A stretch of DNA of 26,315 nucleotides from Bacillota bacterium. Its GTDB lineage: Bacteria; Bacillota; Clostridia; Peptostreptococcales; Anaerovoracaceae. Location: contig JAHZHA010000006.1 in assembly GCA_019420525.1 (NCBI GenBank), positions 8,187-34,501 of the forward strand. The letters are read 5' to 3'. The notes beneath the pieces were generated by a model. The model searched no databases. It saw only the letters and a list, made by a program, of their open reading frames with translations, and was not told the DNA's origin. Position numbers and translations under genes: made by a program. Positions 8,049-14,585 of the stretch are shown here, piece after piece (the first letter of the stretch is position 1; each line of letters begins with the position of its first letter).

Positions 8049-8538
8049 ATATCCGTTTCAGTATTTCGGCGATCGTCTCTTCGATGGTCAGGCCTTCCGC
8101 ATCGATGGTGATATCCGCATATTTTTCGTAAAGTGGAACGCGGTAATCGTAAAGATCCGCCAGCGTCTCCCCGGGTCCCATCGCGATACCCCGGGTCTTG
8201 ATATTCTTCAGCCGACGGTCGATTTCCGACAGCGACAGCTTCAGGTAGACCACCGTACCGATGCTTCTGAGATGCGCCATAGCGCTCTCACTGTAGACCG
8301 CGCTTCCCCCTGTAGAGATCACAGCGTTTTCCGCTTTTACCGATGAGAGAACTCTCTCTTCGATCTTCAGAAATTCGTCCATCCCCTGATTGTCGATGAT
8401 ATACTGTAATTTTTTTCCTTCTTCCTGTTGGAGAAGGAGATCTGTGTCGATAAACGACATAGCTGCCGTTTTCGCCAGAATGACACCGACACTGCTCTTT
8501 CCGCAGGCCGGCATTCCGATTAATATGATGTTTTTCAT
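8047..8538 (-). CDS. Shikimate-kinase-like P-loop small-molecule kinase
   Basis: The 163-residue protein has the AroK fold order: Walker A GMPACGKS (8-15), DTD (31-33), EFLKIEERV (55-63), STGGSAVYS (75-83), a lid with TRGIAM (115-120), and RVPLYEKYAD (133-142). True shikimate kinases phosphorylate the 3-hydroxyl of shikimate in the chorismate pathway. Two residues usually used to hold shikimate differ here: the Arg of the EFRxxE motif is Leu57, and the GGG loop is GGS (77-79). DTD and the C-terminal Arg remain. It may be a divergent AroK or a relative acting on another small alcohol. No other aro gene is nearby to settle this. The gene stands alone, with a promoter about 110 bases upstream and a terminator at its stop. 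Confidence 0.85.
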   Translation of the reverse strand: MKNIILIGMPACGKSSVGVILAKTAAMSFIDTDLLLQQEEGKKLQYIIDNQGMDEFLKIEERVLSSVKAENAVISTGGSAVYSESAMAHLRSIGTVVYLKLSLSEIDRRLKNIKTRGIAMGPGETLADLYDYRVPLYEKYADITIDAEGLTIEETIAEILKRI

Positions 8539-8677
8539 GTTTATACTGCTCCCCGACCGGCTCTCCGGCCCTTTACCGGCAGACTCGGCGCTGCCTCAGA
8601 ATTCCTTTTGTTCCGGCTCCGTAAGAAAATCCGGATAAATGAAGTGTCATTATATCATAAAATCTGCACACCGTCAC
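8539..8677 (-). promoter_or_regulatory. Promoter and about 100-base leader of the kinase gene
   Basis: On the minus strand a GTGACG (8677-8672) and a perfect TATAAT (8654-8649) are separated by 17 bases. Transcription would then start near 8642, leaving a leader of about 100 bases before the ATG at 8538. The leader is GC-rich and can fold: GGCAG and CTGCC flank CGCCGAGT (about 8594-8577), and several GCCGG/CCGG stretches can pair. A GGGGAG lies about 11 bases before the ATG. I do not recognise a known riboswitch class, and regulation by the leader is only a possibility. Confidence 0.5.
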
Positions 8678-8762
8678 CATGAATCCGGCAGAAAGTCCGC
8701 CCCTGACGATCTGACATATCTTTGACCCATCCGGTCAAAAACGCCTTTCTATCCCGCTTGCT

Positions 8763-9545
8763 TTACCCCAGCGCCACATCGAGAATCATCATCACCGTGA
8801 ATCCGGCGGCAAAGAATACCGTGCCGATATTCGAATGACCGCCCGCCGACATTTCCGGAATCAGTTCTTCGACTACCACATAGATCATAGCGCCGGCCGC
8901 AAAACTCAGAGCATAGGGCAGCACCGGCACCAGCACGCCGGCCAGAAGAATCGTCAGCACAGCCCCTACAGGTTCCACCGCTCCGGATAACATGCCGTAA
9001 ATAAACGACCTGGTTTTCGATAATCCCTCCGCTCTCAGAGGCATGGATATGACAGCGCCCTCGGGAAAATTCTGGATCGCGATTCCCAGAGAAAGCGCCA
9101 GCGCCCCCGCAAGTGAGATTCCCGCCTCTCCTGAAAACCAGCCGGCATAGACTGCCCCTACAGCCATTCCCTCCGGAAGATTGTGCAGTGCCACCGCCAG
9201 AGTCAACTTTGTCGTCTTTCCCAGACTGCTTCGGATTCCTTCTGCTTCCTGACTTCCCAGGTGCAGATGAGGAATCAGCCGGTCAAGTCCCAACAGGAAA
9301 AAAATCCCCAGCCAGAAGCCTGCCGCAGCGGGAATAAAAGACAGCCTCCCCATATCTTCCGCCTGCTCCATAGCCGGCAGAAGCAGACTCCAAATCGAGG
9401 CGGCCGCCATGACGCCTGCAGCAAAGCCGGTCAGCGCACGCTGCACCGATGTTCTCAGATTTCCACGCAGGAAAAAGACACAGGCAGAACCCAGCGTCGT
9501 TCCGGCGAAGGGAATCATAAGTCCCTGCAATACTTCAAAAGACAT
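8763..9545 (-). CDS. ZIP family divalent metal transporter
   Basis: ZIP proteins carry divalent metals such as zinc, iron or manganese into the cytoplasm. The 260 residues hold about eight membrane segments. The metal-site motifs are HNLPEG (121-126), QNFPEG (158-163), GAVEPVGA (188-195) and EELIPE (226-231), with a His-containing loop IPHLHLGSQE (91-100) before them, as in the GufA/ZupT branch. The start at 9545 is preferred over an ATG four codons upstream because GGAGG lies 5 bases before it. The gene is monocistronic by position. A palindrome resembling an iron/manganese repressor site lies 25-40 bases upstream. The metal cannot be told from sequence alone. Confidence 0.93.
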   Translation of the reverse strand: MSFEVLQGLMIPFAGTTLGSACVFFLRGNLRTSVQRALTGFAAGVMAAASIWSLLLPAMEQAEDMGRLSFIPAAAGFWLGIFFLLGLDRLIPHLHLGSQEAEGIRSSLGKTTKLTLAVALHNLPEGMAVGAVYAGWFSGEAGISLAGALALSLGIAIQNFPEGAVISMPLRAEGLSKTRSFIYGMLSGAVEPVGAVLTILLAGVLVPVLPYALSFAAGAMIYVVVEELIPEMSAGGHSNIGTVFFAAGFTVMMILDVALG

Positions 9546-9569
9546 ATCGCCCTCCATTCCGTTTCATTG

Positions 9570-9585
9570 GTTAGATTCAACTAAC
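9570..9585. promoter_or_regulatory. Candidate metal-repressor operator upstream of the ZIP gene
   Basis: The sequence GTTAGATTCAACTAAC is an inverted repeat with 5-base arms (GTTAG and CTAAC) around a 6-base centre. It lies 24 bases before the ZIP start codon. Arms of TTAG/CTAA type are typical of DtxR/MntR-family operators in Gram-positive bacteria. A possible promoter lies further upstream on the minus strand, TTGACT near 9655 and TAAAGT 17 bases on. Together these would fit metal-dependent repression of uptake, which is inference. The rest of 9586-9819 is AT-rich and holds only the terminator at 9731-9770. Confidence 0.45.
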
Positions 9586-9730
9586 TTAACTTGAAATAGA
9601 AATATACCAACTGTCATGATATAATTTTGATCACTTTACCATATATAATACTTCAAGTCAAGGCATCCTATTCCCGGACTTTTCCGGCTTTCTCCTATGC
9701 TTCTTCTCCTTTTGAAGGATAAAAAATCCG

Positions 9731-9770
9731 AAAAAAAACTCTGCACCGGCGATCATGCCGACACAGAGTT
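9731..9770 (-). terminator. Rho-independent terminator of the ispH-rpsA transcript
   Basis: On the minus strand a 14-base arm starting AACTCTG (9770-9757) pairs with an arm ending CAGAGTT (9750-9737) across a 6-base loop (ATGATC). Eleven pairs are Watson-Crick and three are G-U. A run of eight T residues (9738-9731) follows directly. It lies 50 bases after the ispH-rpsA stop and ends the long minus-strand run that begins at 18251. Confidence 0.92.
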
Positions 9771-9819
9771 CAGATTTCTTATCTTCGATTTGGTTCAGCC
9801 GGCACAGCGACTGATGTGA

Positions 9820-11877
9820 TTATTCTGCGTCTTCCGCAGCTTCTTCTGCTTCAGGCTCTGCCTCTGCTGCAGCTTCAGGTTCTGCTTCTGCAGGGGCAGG
9901 CATGTCGAGAGTTTCTTTGATGCTCAGGCTGATTCTTCTCTTTTCTTCGTCGATTTCGAGAATCTTCGCGTTGACCATCTGGCCGATGCTGATTTCGTCA
10001 GCGATGTTTGTAACTCTCTTGTGCGCGATCTCAGAGATATGTACGAGACCGTCGAGACCCGGTTCGAGTTCGACAAATGCGCCGTATTCTTTGATCTGTA
10101 CGACTTTTCCTTCTACAACCTGGCCGACTTCGTAGTTTTCATTGATGACAGACCAAGGTTCCGGTGTAGTCTGCTTGAGACCCAGAGAGATCTTGCCTTT
10201 TTCTTCGTTCATGGAGAGGATCTTGACGTTGATCTTCTGACCGATCTTGAGAGCTTCCTGCGGATGCTTCAGCTTACCCCAGGAGATCTCGGAGATGTGA
10301 AGGAGACCGTCGATACCGCCGATGTCTACGAATGCACCGTAATCCGTAAATCTCATTACCGTACCTTCTACGATATCTCCGACATTGATAGAAGACCAGA
10401 TTTCCGCGATCTTCTTGCTCTTTTCTTCCGCGAGATATGCTTTGTGAGAGAATACAGCCTTGTTTCTCTTCTGATCGACTCTCGTTACCTTTACCGTCAG
10501 AGTCTTGCCGATAAATTCGTCTGCTTTTTCCACATATCTGTCATTTAACTGAGACATCGGGATAAAGCCGGTAACTTCCTTGTAAGCTGCGATTACGCCG
10601 CCCTTGACTTCTCTGATAACTTTAGCAGTAACAAATGATTTATCTTCATAAGCCTTGATGATTTCATTCCAGTGCTCACTGATTTCAACCTTTTTACGAG
10701 ATAATAAAATATTGCCGTCGCCATCGTCATTCTTCAGTACTTTCGCTTCAACAACATCGCCTAATTTGAACATAGATTCGATGTCCTGATCCCCTTCAAG
10801 AGCGATTTCGTCCTTAGGAATGATACCGTCTTTTTTGCAGCCTAAGTTGATGTAAACTTCACGCGGTCCTACCTGAATTACTTCGCCCTTTACGATTTCA
10901 CCACGCTGCGGCATCTTTAAAGATTTTTCGATTTCCGCCATGAAATCGTTCATTTCGTTAGATTCGTCGATGTTGTTAGTGATGATGTCACTCATGTTAG
11001 AAATAACCTCCTTAATTATACGTTCGGGCACTGATGCACCCGCCGATATTCCTATTCTATTATATTTCGCCATATCTTTCAATGGTAAATGTGACGTATT
11101 TTCGATAAAATGAGTATTTCCGCAGACCTCCGAAGCGATTTCGAACAGTTTTCTGCTGTTTGAACTGCTGCGTCCGCCGATGACGATCATCAGATCGGAC
11201 TGTCCGGCCACTCTCCGACAGGCAGTCTGACGATTGGAAGTGGCGCTGCAGATGGTACAGTTCAGCTGCGCATGCGGATATTTTTTCAGAAGTGCCGCCG
11301 TACAGTCGTCCCAGACTTTACGGTTCAGCGTCGTCTGAGCCACTGCCAGAATTTTTTCCGCCTCGTTCAGGCGTGAAGCATTTTCGATGAGACTGAGATC
11401 TCCCGGATCGTTGAAGATCACGGCTTCCTTTTCACACCAGCCGTCGATCCCCTGAACTTCGGGATGATTTCTGTCGCCGATGACGACTACCGCCGTCCCC
11501 TCCCGGTGCGCCGCATCGACGATCCGGTGAATCTTTTTCACATGAGGACAGGTGGCATCTTCCAGAAGTCCGCAGGTGCTTCTCAGAGCCTCTTCCGTGT
11601 TTTTCGGCACGCCGTGCGACCGTATGATCACCGCCGCGTCGGGTTCCGTCTGTCCCGGTACGTCACAGATTTCCACCCCCAGACGCTTCAGATCGTTGAC
11701 TACATCGTCATTATGTATGATGGGGCCGAAAGTGTAAACGCTGCGTCCTGAATCCCTGCACTGCTCCACGATATCCATCGTCTTTCTCAGAGCGGTCATC
11801 ACTCCGTAGCAGAAACCGGAATATTCTGCCAGCGTAATCGTTTTTCCGTTTTTTTCAAAGACAATTCTGTCCGCCAT
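9820..11877 (-). CDS. ispH-rpsA: Fused 4-hydroxy-3-methylbut-2-enyl diphosphate reductase (IspH) and ribosomal protein S1
   Basis: Residues 1-290 are IspH, the last enzyme of the MEP isoprenoid pathway. The three iron-sulfur ligands are C23 (GFCYGV), C110 (ATCPHV) and C210 (TICSATSNRQ); IRSHGVP (85-91) is also present. Residues about 326-654 are four S1 RNA-binding repeats (326-395, 413-479, 499-568, 585-654), the last two closest to consensus (DYGAFVDIGGIDGLLHISE, EYGAFVELEPGLDGLVHISE). An Ala/Glu-rich acidic tail (661-685) ends the protein. IspH-S1 fusions are known in Clostridia. The ATG overlaps the rarA stop as TAATG. At the junction an in-frame ATG (codon 295) follows a near-perfect SD, so free S1 of 391 residues may also be made. 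Confidence 0.96.
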   Translation of the reverse strand: MADRIVFEKNGKTITLAEYSGFCYGVMTALRKTMDIVEQCRDSGRSVYTFGPIIHNDDVVNDLKRLGVEICDVPGQTEPDAAVIIRSHGVPKNTEEALRSTCGLLEDATCPHVKKIHRIVDAAHREGTAVVVIGDRNHPEVQGIDGWCEKEAVIFNDPGDLSLIENASRLNEAEKILAVAQTTLNRKVWDDCTAALLKKYPHAQLNCTICSATSNRQTACRRVAGQSDLMIVIGGRSSSNSRKLFEIASEVCGNTHFIENTSHLPLKDMAKYNRIGISAGASVPERIIKEVISNMSDIITNNIDESNEMNDFMAEIEKSLKMPQRGEIVKGEVIQVGPREVYINLGCKKDGIIPKDEIALEGDQDIESMFKLGDVVEAKVLKNDDGDGNILLSRKKVEISEHWNEIIKAYEDKSFVTAKVIREVKGGVIAAYKEVTGFIPMSQLNDRYVEKADEFIGKTLTVKVTRVDQKRNKAVFSHKAYLAEEKSKKIAEIWSSINVGDIVEGTVMRFTDYGAFVDIGGIDGLLHISEISWGKLKHPQEALKIGQKINVKILSMNEEKGKISLGLKQTTPEPWSVINENYEVGQVVEGKVVQIKEYGAFVELEPGLDGLVHISEIAHKRVTNIADEISIGQMVNAKILEIDEEKRRISLSIKETLDMPAPAEAEPEAAAEAEPEAEEAAEDAE
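10993..11013 (-). promoter_or_regulatory. Strong internal ribosome binding site and start codon for a free S1 product
   Basis: Inside the fused gene, at the IspH/S1 boundary, AAGGAGG occurs at 11013-11007 on the minus strand, extended to TAAGGAGGT. An in-frame ATG at 10995-10993 follows after 11 bases. That ATG begins MSDIITNNIDESNEMNDF, about 30 residues before the first S1 repeat. The spacing is longer than ideal, but this match to the 16S tail is stronger than the SD of most gene starts in the window. Confidence 0.6.
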
Positions 11878-13166
11878 TATTTTCCTTTCCTGTTTTTTCC
11901 ATAACCGCGCAGTCCTTCCAGAAACCGCTTGAACGAACCCTCTCTGCCGTGTTCTGTGGGGTGATAATACCTCGTCCCCTCCCGGTAGAGATCGTCCGGC
12001 AGATACTGCTGCTCCACATATCCGCCGTAATCGTGAGGATATTTATACCCGCCGATTCCCCGGTCGGCCGCCCCTTTGTAATGAGAATCCATAAGATGGC
12101 GGGGCACATCGTCGATTCTGCGCCGTCTGAGATCCTGAATTGCACTGTCGATGGCCATTATGCAGGAATTCGATTTCGGACTGGAGGCCAGCAGAATGAC
12201 AGCCTGCGCCAGATTGATCCGCGCCTCCGGAAATCCGGTCATCAGAGCTGCCTGTACGCAGGATGTGACAATACTCACTGCCTGGGGATATGCCATACCG
12301 ACATCTTCCGAAGCGATGACTACCAGCCTTCTGCCTATCGTCTGGGGATCAGCACCTCCTTCGATGAGCCTGGCCAGATAATGTACGGCAGCATCGGGAT
12401 CGCTTCCCCGGATAGACTTCTGCAGTGCCGAAAGCAGATTGTACTTATCTTCTCTGCCGTCATAAAAAGAAACTTTCGACTGCATCGCCTCTCCTACCAG
12501 TTCTACCGAAATCGTCTTGCCCAGAGGAAGATTTTCCGCGATAAATCCCAGAGTATCCAACGCCACCCTGGCATCTCCGTTGCTGAGTTCCGCGATCATA
12601 TCGAGAGCAGCGGGATCGCAGGATACCTGATATTTTTTCAGTCCCCGTTCTTCATCTTCCAGCGCGTTTTCGAGAATTGCCCTCAGGTCTTCCGGCTTCA
12701 GCCTGTGAAATTCATAAAGTGACCTTACCCGGCTGATCACCGCGTTGTTTATCGAAAAATACGGATTTTCCGTGGTGCTGCCGATAAACCGGATGACGCC
12801 TTCTTCCAGAGCTTTCAATAGGGAATCCTGCTGCAGCTTGTTCCAGCGGTGGAACTCGTCCACGTAGACGTATGTCGTCTGATTCTGCAGACCGTAAAAA
12901 CGGAATTTTGCGTTTTCCAGAACTTCTTTCAGTTCTTTCGTTCCGGTGACGGACGCGTTGAGCTCGCAGAACTCCGCATCCATTTCCGAAGCGATGATCC
13001 GTGCCAGCGTCGTCTTTCCCGTTCCCGACGGGCCGTAAAATATCGCAGACTCAAAAGTTTTGTTTTTTATCGCGTTATAGAGCAGAGATCCCGGGTAGAG
13101 AAAATGTTCCTGTCCCCGGAATTCCTCCAGTTTTTTCGGCCTCATGGCTGTCGACAGAGGAATCAC
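11877..13166 (-). CDS. rarA: Replication-associated recombination ATPase RarA (MgsA)
   Basis: RarA is an AAA+ ATPase related to clamp loaders that acts at stalled replication forks. The 429-residue protein starts with MIPLSTAMRPKKLEEFRGQE, typical of the family. It has Walker A GPSGTGKT (45-52), Walker B YVDEFHRWNKLQQD, sensor I FIGSTTENPYFSINNAV, and the C-terminal oligomerisation region with LIEGGADPQTIGRRLVVIAS, EDVGMA and LMDSHYKGA. The usual DEIHRFNK motif reads DEFHRWNK. The start is GTG, supported by AAAGGAG at about 6 bases; the nearest ATG, seven codons in, has no SD. Its TAA stop overlaps the ispH ATG by one base. It follows the adenosyltransferase gene by 34 bases. Confidence 0.95.
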   Translation of the reverse strand: MIPLSTAMRPKKLEEFRGQEHFLYPGSLLYNAIKNKTFESAIFYGPSGTGKTTLARIIASEMDAEFCELNASVTGTKELKEVLENAKFRFYGLQNQTTYVYVDEFHRWNKLQQDSLLKALEEGVIRFIGSTTENPYFSINNAVISRVRSLYEFHRLKPEDLRAILENALEDEERGLKKYQVSCDPAALDMIAELSNGDARVALDTLGFIAENLPLGKTISVELVGEAMQSKVSFYDGREDKYNLLSALQKSIRGSDPDAAVHYLARLIEGGADPQTIGRRLVVIASEDVGMAYPQAVSIVTSCVQAALMTGFPEARINLAQAVILLASSPKSNSCIMAIDSAIQDLRRRRIDDVPRHLMDSHYKGAADRGIGGYKYPHDYGGYVEQQYLPDDLYREGTRYYHPTEHGREGSFKRFLEGLRGYGKNRKGK

Positions 13167-13200
13167 CGTACGTCTCCTTTCCTGTTTGTCATGTCATTCT

Positions 13201-13716
13201 TCAGTATTCGATGCCCTGCCGCGCCGGCACACCGGCATCGTACGGATGTTTTATCTTTACCATTTCCGTGACGTAATCGGCAGATTCTATCATCCCCGGC
13301 GACGGCGCCCGGCCGGTCATGACGATTTCAAACACGTTCCGTCCTCTTTCCGTCAGTTCCGCCAGCCGTTCTTCGCAGATCATACCATATGCCGCCGCAG
13401 TCACAGCCTCATCGAGAATCAGAAGTTCCGCTTCTTTTGAGAATGCGAGAGAAAATGCCTCTTCAAGAAGAGCCGCACTCTTCACCGCTTCTTCCTGCAG
13501 TTCTTCTTCCGTCATCTGAAAGGTGAATTTGACAGAAAAATCTCCGCACAGCACCATTATCCTGGGAATCCGGCTGAAACTCTCAATCTCACCGGAACTC
13601 CGGCCCTTCATGAAACGGACATATATCACCCGTTTTCCCTGCCCGGCGGCTCTCAGAGCCAGACCTGCCGCCGCAGTCGTCTTTCCTTTTCCTTCGCCGA
13701 AATACAGGTGAACCAT
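13201..13716 (-). CDS. Corrinoid (cob(I)alamin) adenosyltransferase, CobA/BtuR/CobO type
   Basis: This enzyme transfers the 5'-deoxyadenosyl group of ATP to a Co(I) corrinoid, making adenosylcobalamin forms. The 171-residue product starts MVHLYFGEGKGKTTAAAG with P-loop GEGKGKTT at 7-14, then KRVIYVRFMKG, the acidic LLILDEAVTAAAYGMI and the C-terminal VMTGRAPSPGMIESADYVTE with VKIKHPYDAG. All fit the BtuR family. A longer frame from a TTG at 13749 overlaps the preceding gene and adds no family sequence, so the ATG at 13716 is preferred. It starts one base after the stop of the CobK-like gene, so coupled translation is likely. The pairing supports a role in cobalamin synthesis or salvage. Confidence 0.93.
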   Translation of the reverse strand: MVHLYFGEGKGKTTAAAGLALRAAGQGKRVIYVRFMKGRSSGEIESFSRIPRIMVLCGDFSVKFTFQMTEEELQEEAVKSAALLEEAFSLAFSKEAELLILDEAVTAAAYGMICEERLAELTERGRNVFEIVMTGRAPSPGMIESADYVTEMVKIKHPYDAGVPARQGIEY

Positions 13717-13717
13717 A

Positions 13718-14497
13718 TCAGTATTCTCGTATTTCCAGACGTTCCGCAAAGATTTTCCAAAGTTCCTCTGCCGTCATCCCTTCCGGCTGTTTCAGTTCTC
13801 CCCAGAGTGATACTTTGATATTCGCCGACTCTGCAGCTCTGAGATTCGTCTTGATAGAAGAGATATCTTCCGCGGAGACCGCCATATGTGTAATGTTTCT
13901 TCCTTCGATCAGGCCTCTCATCAGAATTTCCGGCTGCGGCATCGTCATACAGATGATGTTTTCCGGAGGATATCCCGCTTCACGGCAGATCCGGATATTT
14001 TCTTCTTCAGGAGGAAGAACGATCACCACCCGGTCCTTCAGTACGCCGTCTTTTTCTGTTACGACACCTTCCGCCAGCTCCCTGCATCCGATCATCAGTA
14101 CGTTTCCGACGGTGTAAGAAGCGTCGCGGACGATATCGGCCGCCCCGGCACATTTTGAGGTATGAGTAAAATCTACTCCGATACGGCTTGAAATCTTAAA
14201 ATATTCCAGTCCCATTTCCTCCGCTGCCTCGCGGATCATTTGAGACGCACCGGCTGCATAGATCTCCGTTCCGTCCACCAGAACCCGGATACCTACGCGT
14301 TCCACCCAGCTTTTTATGCTTTCTTTGTCGAGATAACGGGAAATTACCGTTATATTGCCGGAAACGTGCTGTTTCGATCCATATTGATCTGATACCACAG
14401 CATAGATGAGATCTGTATATTCAGACAACGAATCGACAAACATTCTGGCCTCAGCCGATCCGGTAAACACCATTATTTTTTCGTTTTTTACGCTCAT
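13718..14497 (-). CDS. CobK/CbiJ-like protein (divergent precorrin-6A reductase homologue)
   Basis: The 259-residue protein starts MSVKNEKIMVFTGSAEARMF, like the nucleotide-binding N-terminus of CobK/CbiJ. Later parts also line up with that family: VGIRVLVDGTEIYAAGAS at the position of the family's VDATHPFA motif, VLMIGCRELAEGV (usually TGSREL), and VIVLPPEEENIRICREAGYP with NIICMTMPQPEILMRGLIEG. CobK reduces precorrin-6A, or its cobalt form in anaerobes, in corrin-ring synthesis. The usual His of the THPF motif is Glu here, so activity is uncertain. The start at 14497 has AAAGGA 8 bases upstream; a longer frame from 14641 overlaps the TPR gene and is mostly Arg-rich. The link to the next gene, a corrinoid adenosyltransferase, supports a corrinoid role. 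Confidence 0.65.
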   Translation of the reverse strand: MSVKNEKIMVFTGSAEARMFVDSLSEYTDLIYAVVSDQYGSKQHVSGNITVISRYLDKESIKSWVERVGIRVLVDGTEIYAAGASQMIREAAEEMGLEYFKISSRIGVDFTHTSKCAGAADIVRDASYTVGNVLMIGCRELAEGVVTEKDGVLKDRVVIVLPPEEENIRICREAGYPPENIICMTMPQPEILMRGLIEGRNITHMAVSAEDISSIKTNLRAAESANIKVSLWGELKQPEGMTAEELWKIFAERLEIREY

Positions 14498-14519
14498 TTT
14501 CATTTCCTTTCGATCATAG

Positions 14520-14535
14520 CCCGGAACATTCCGGG
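14520..14535. repeat. Short palindrome upstream of the CobK-like gene
   Basis: CCCGGAATGTTCCGGG (minus strand) has 7-base perfect arms around TG. It lies 22 bases before the CobK-like start, in the 88-base gap after the TPR gene. No T-run follows it on either strand, so it is not an ordinary terminator. It could be an operator or an RNA hairpin that separates the two genes. It is far too short for a cobalamin riboswitch. Confidence 0.5.
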
Positions 14536-14585
14536 AATCCCCGCTTTTGTCCGATCTTCCGCTTATCCGCTCTTTCGGACGAGAC

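Noticed and set aside
8721..8739. Inverted repeat TTTGACC/GGTCAAA downstream of the ZIP gene
   Set aside because: Seven pairs with a 5-base loop, but no T-run on either side, so I do not call it a terminator. It may be chance.
9841..9900. Repetitive sequence encoding Ala/Glu-rich residues at the end of ispH-rpsA, considered as a tandem DNA repeat
   Set aside because: The repeats are irregular and fully explained by an acidic EAEPEAAAEAE-like protein tail, common at the end of S1 proteins.
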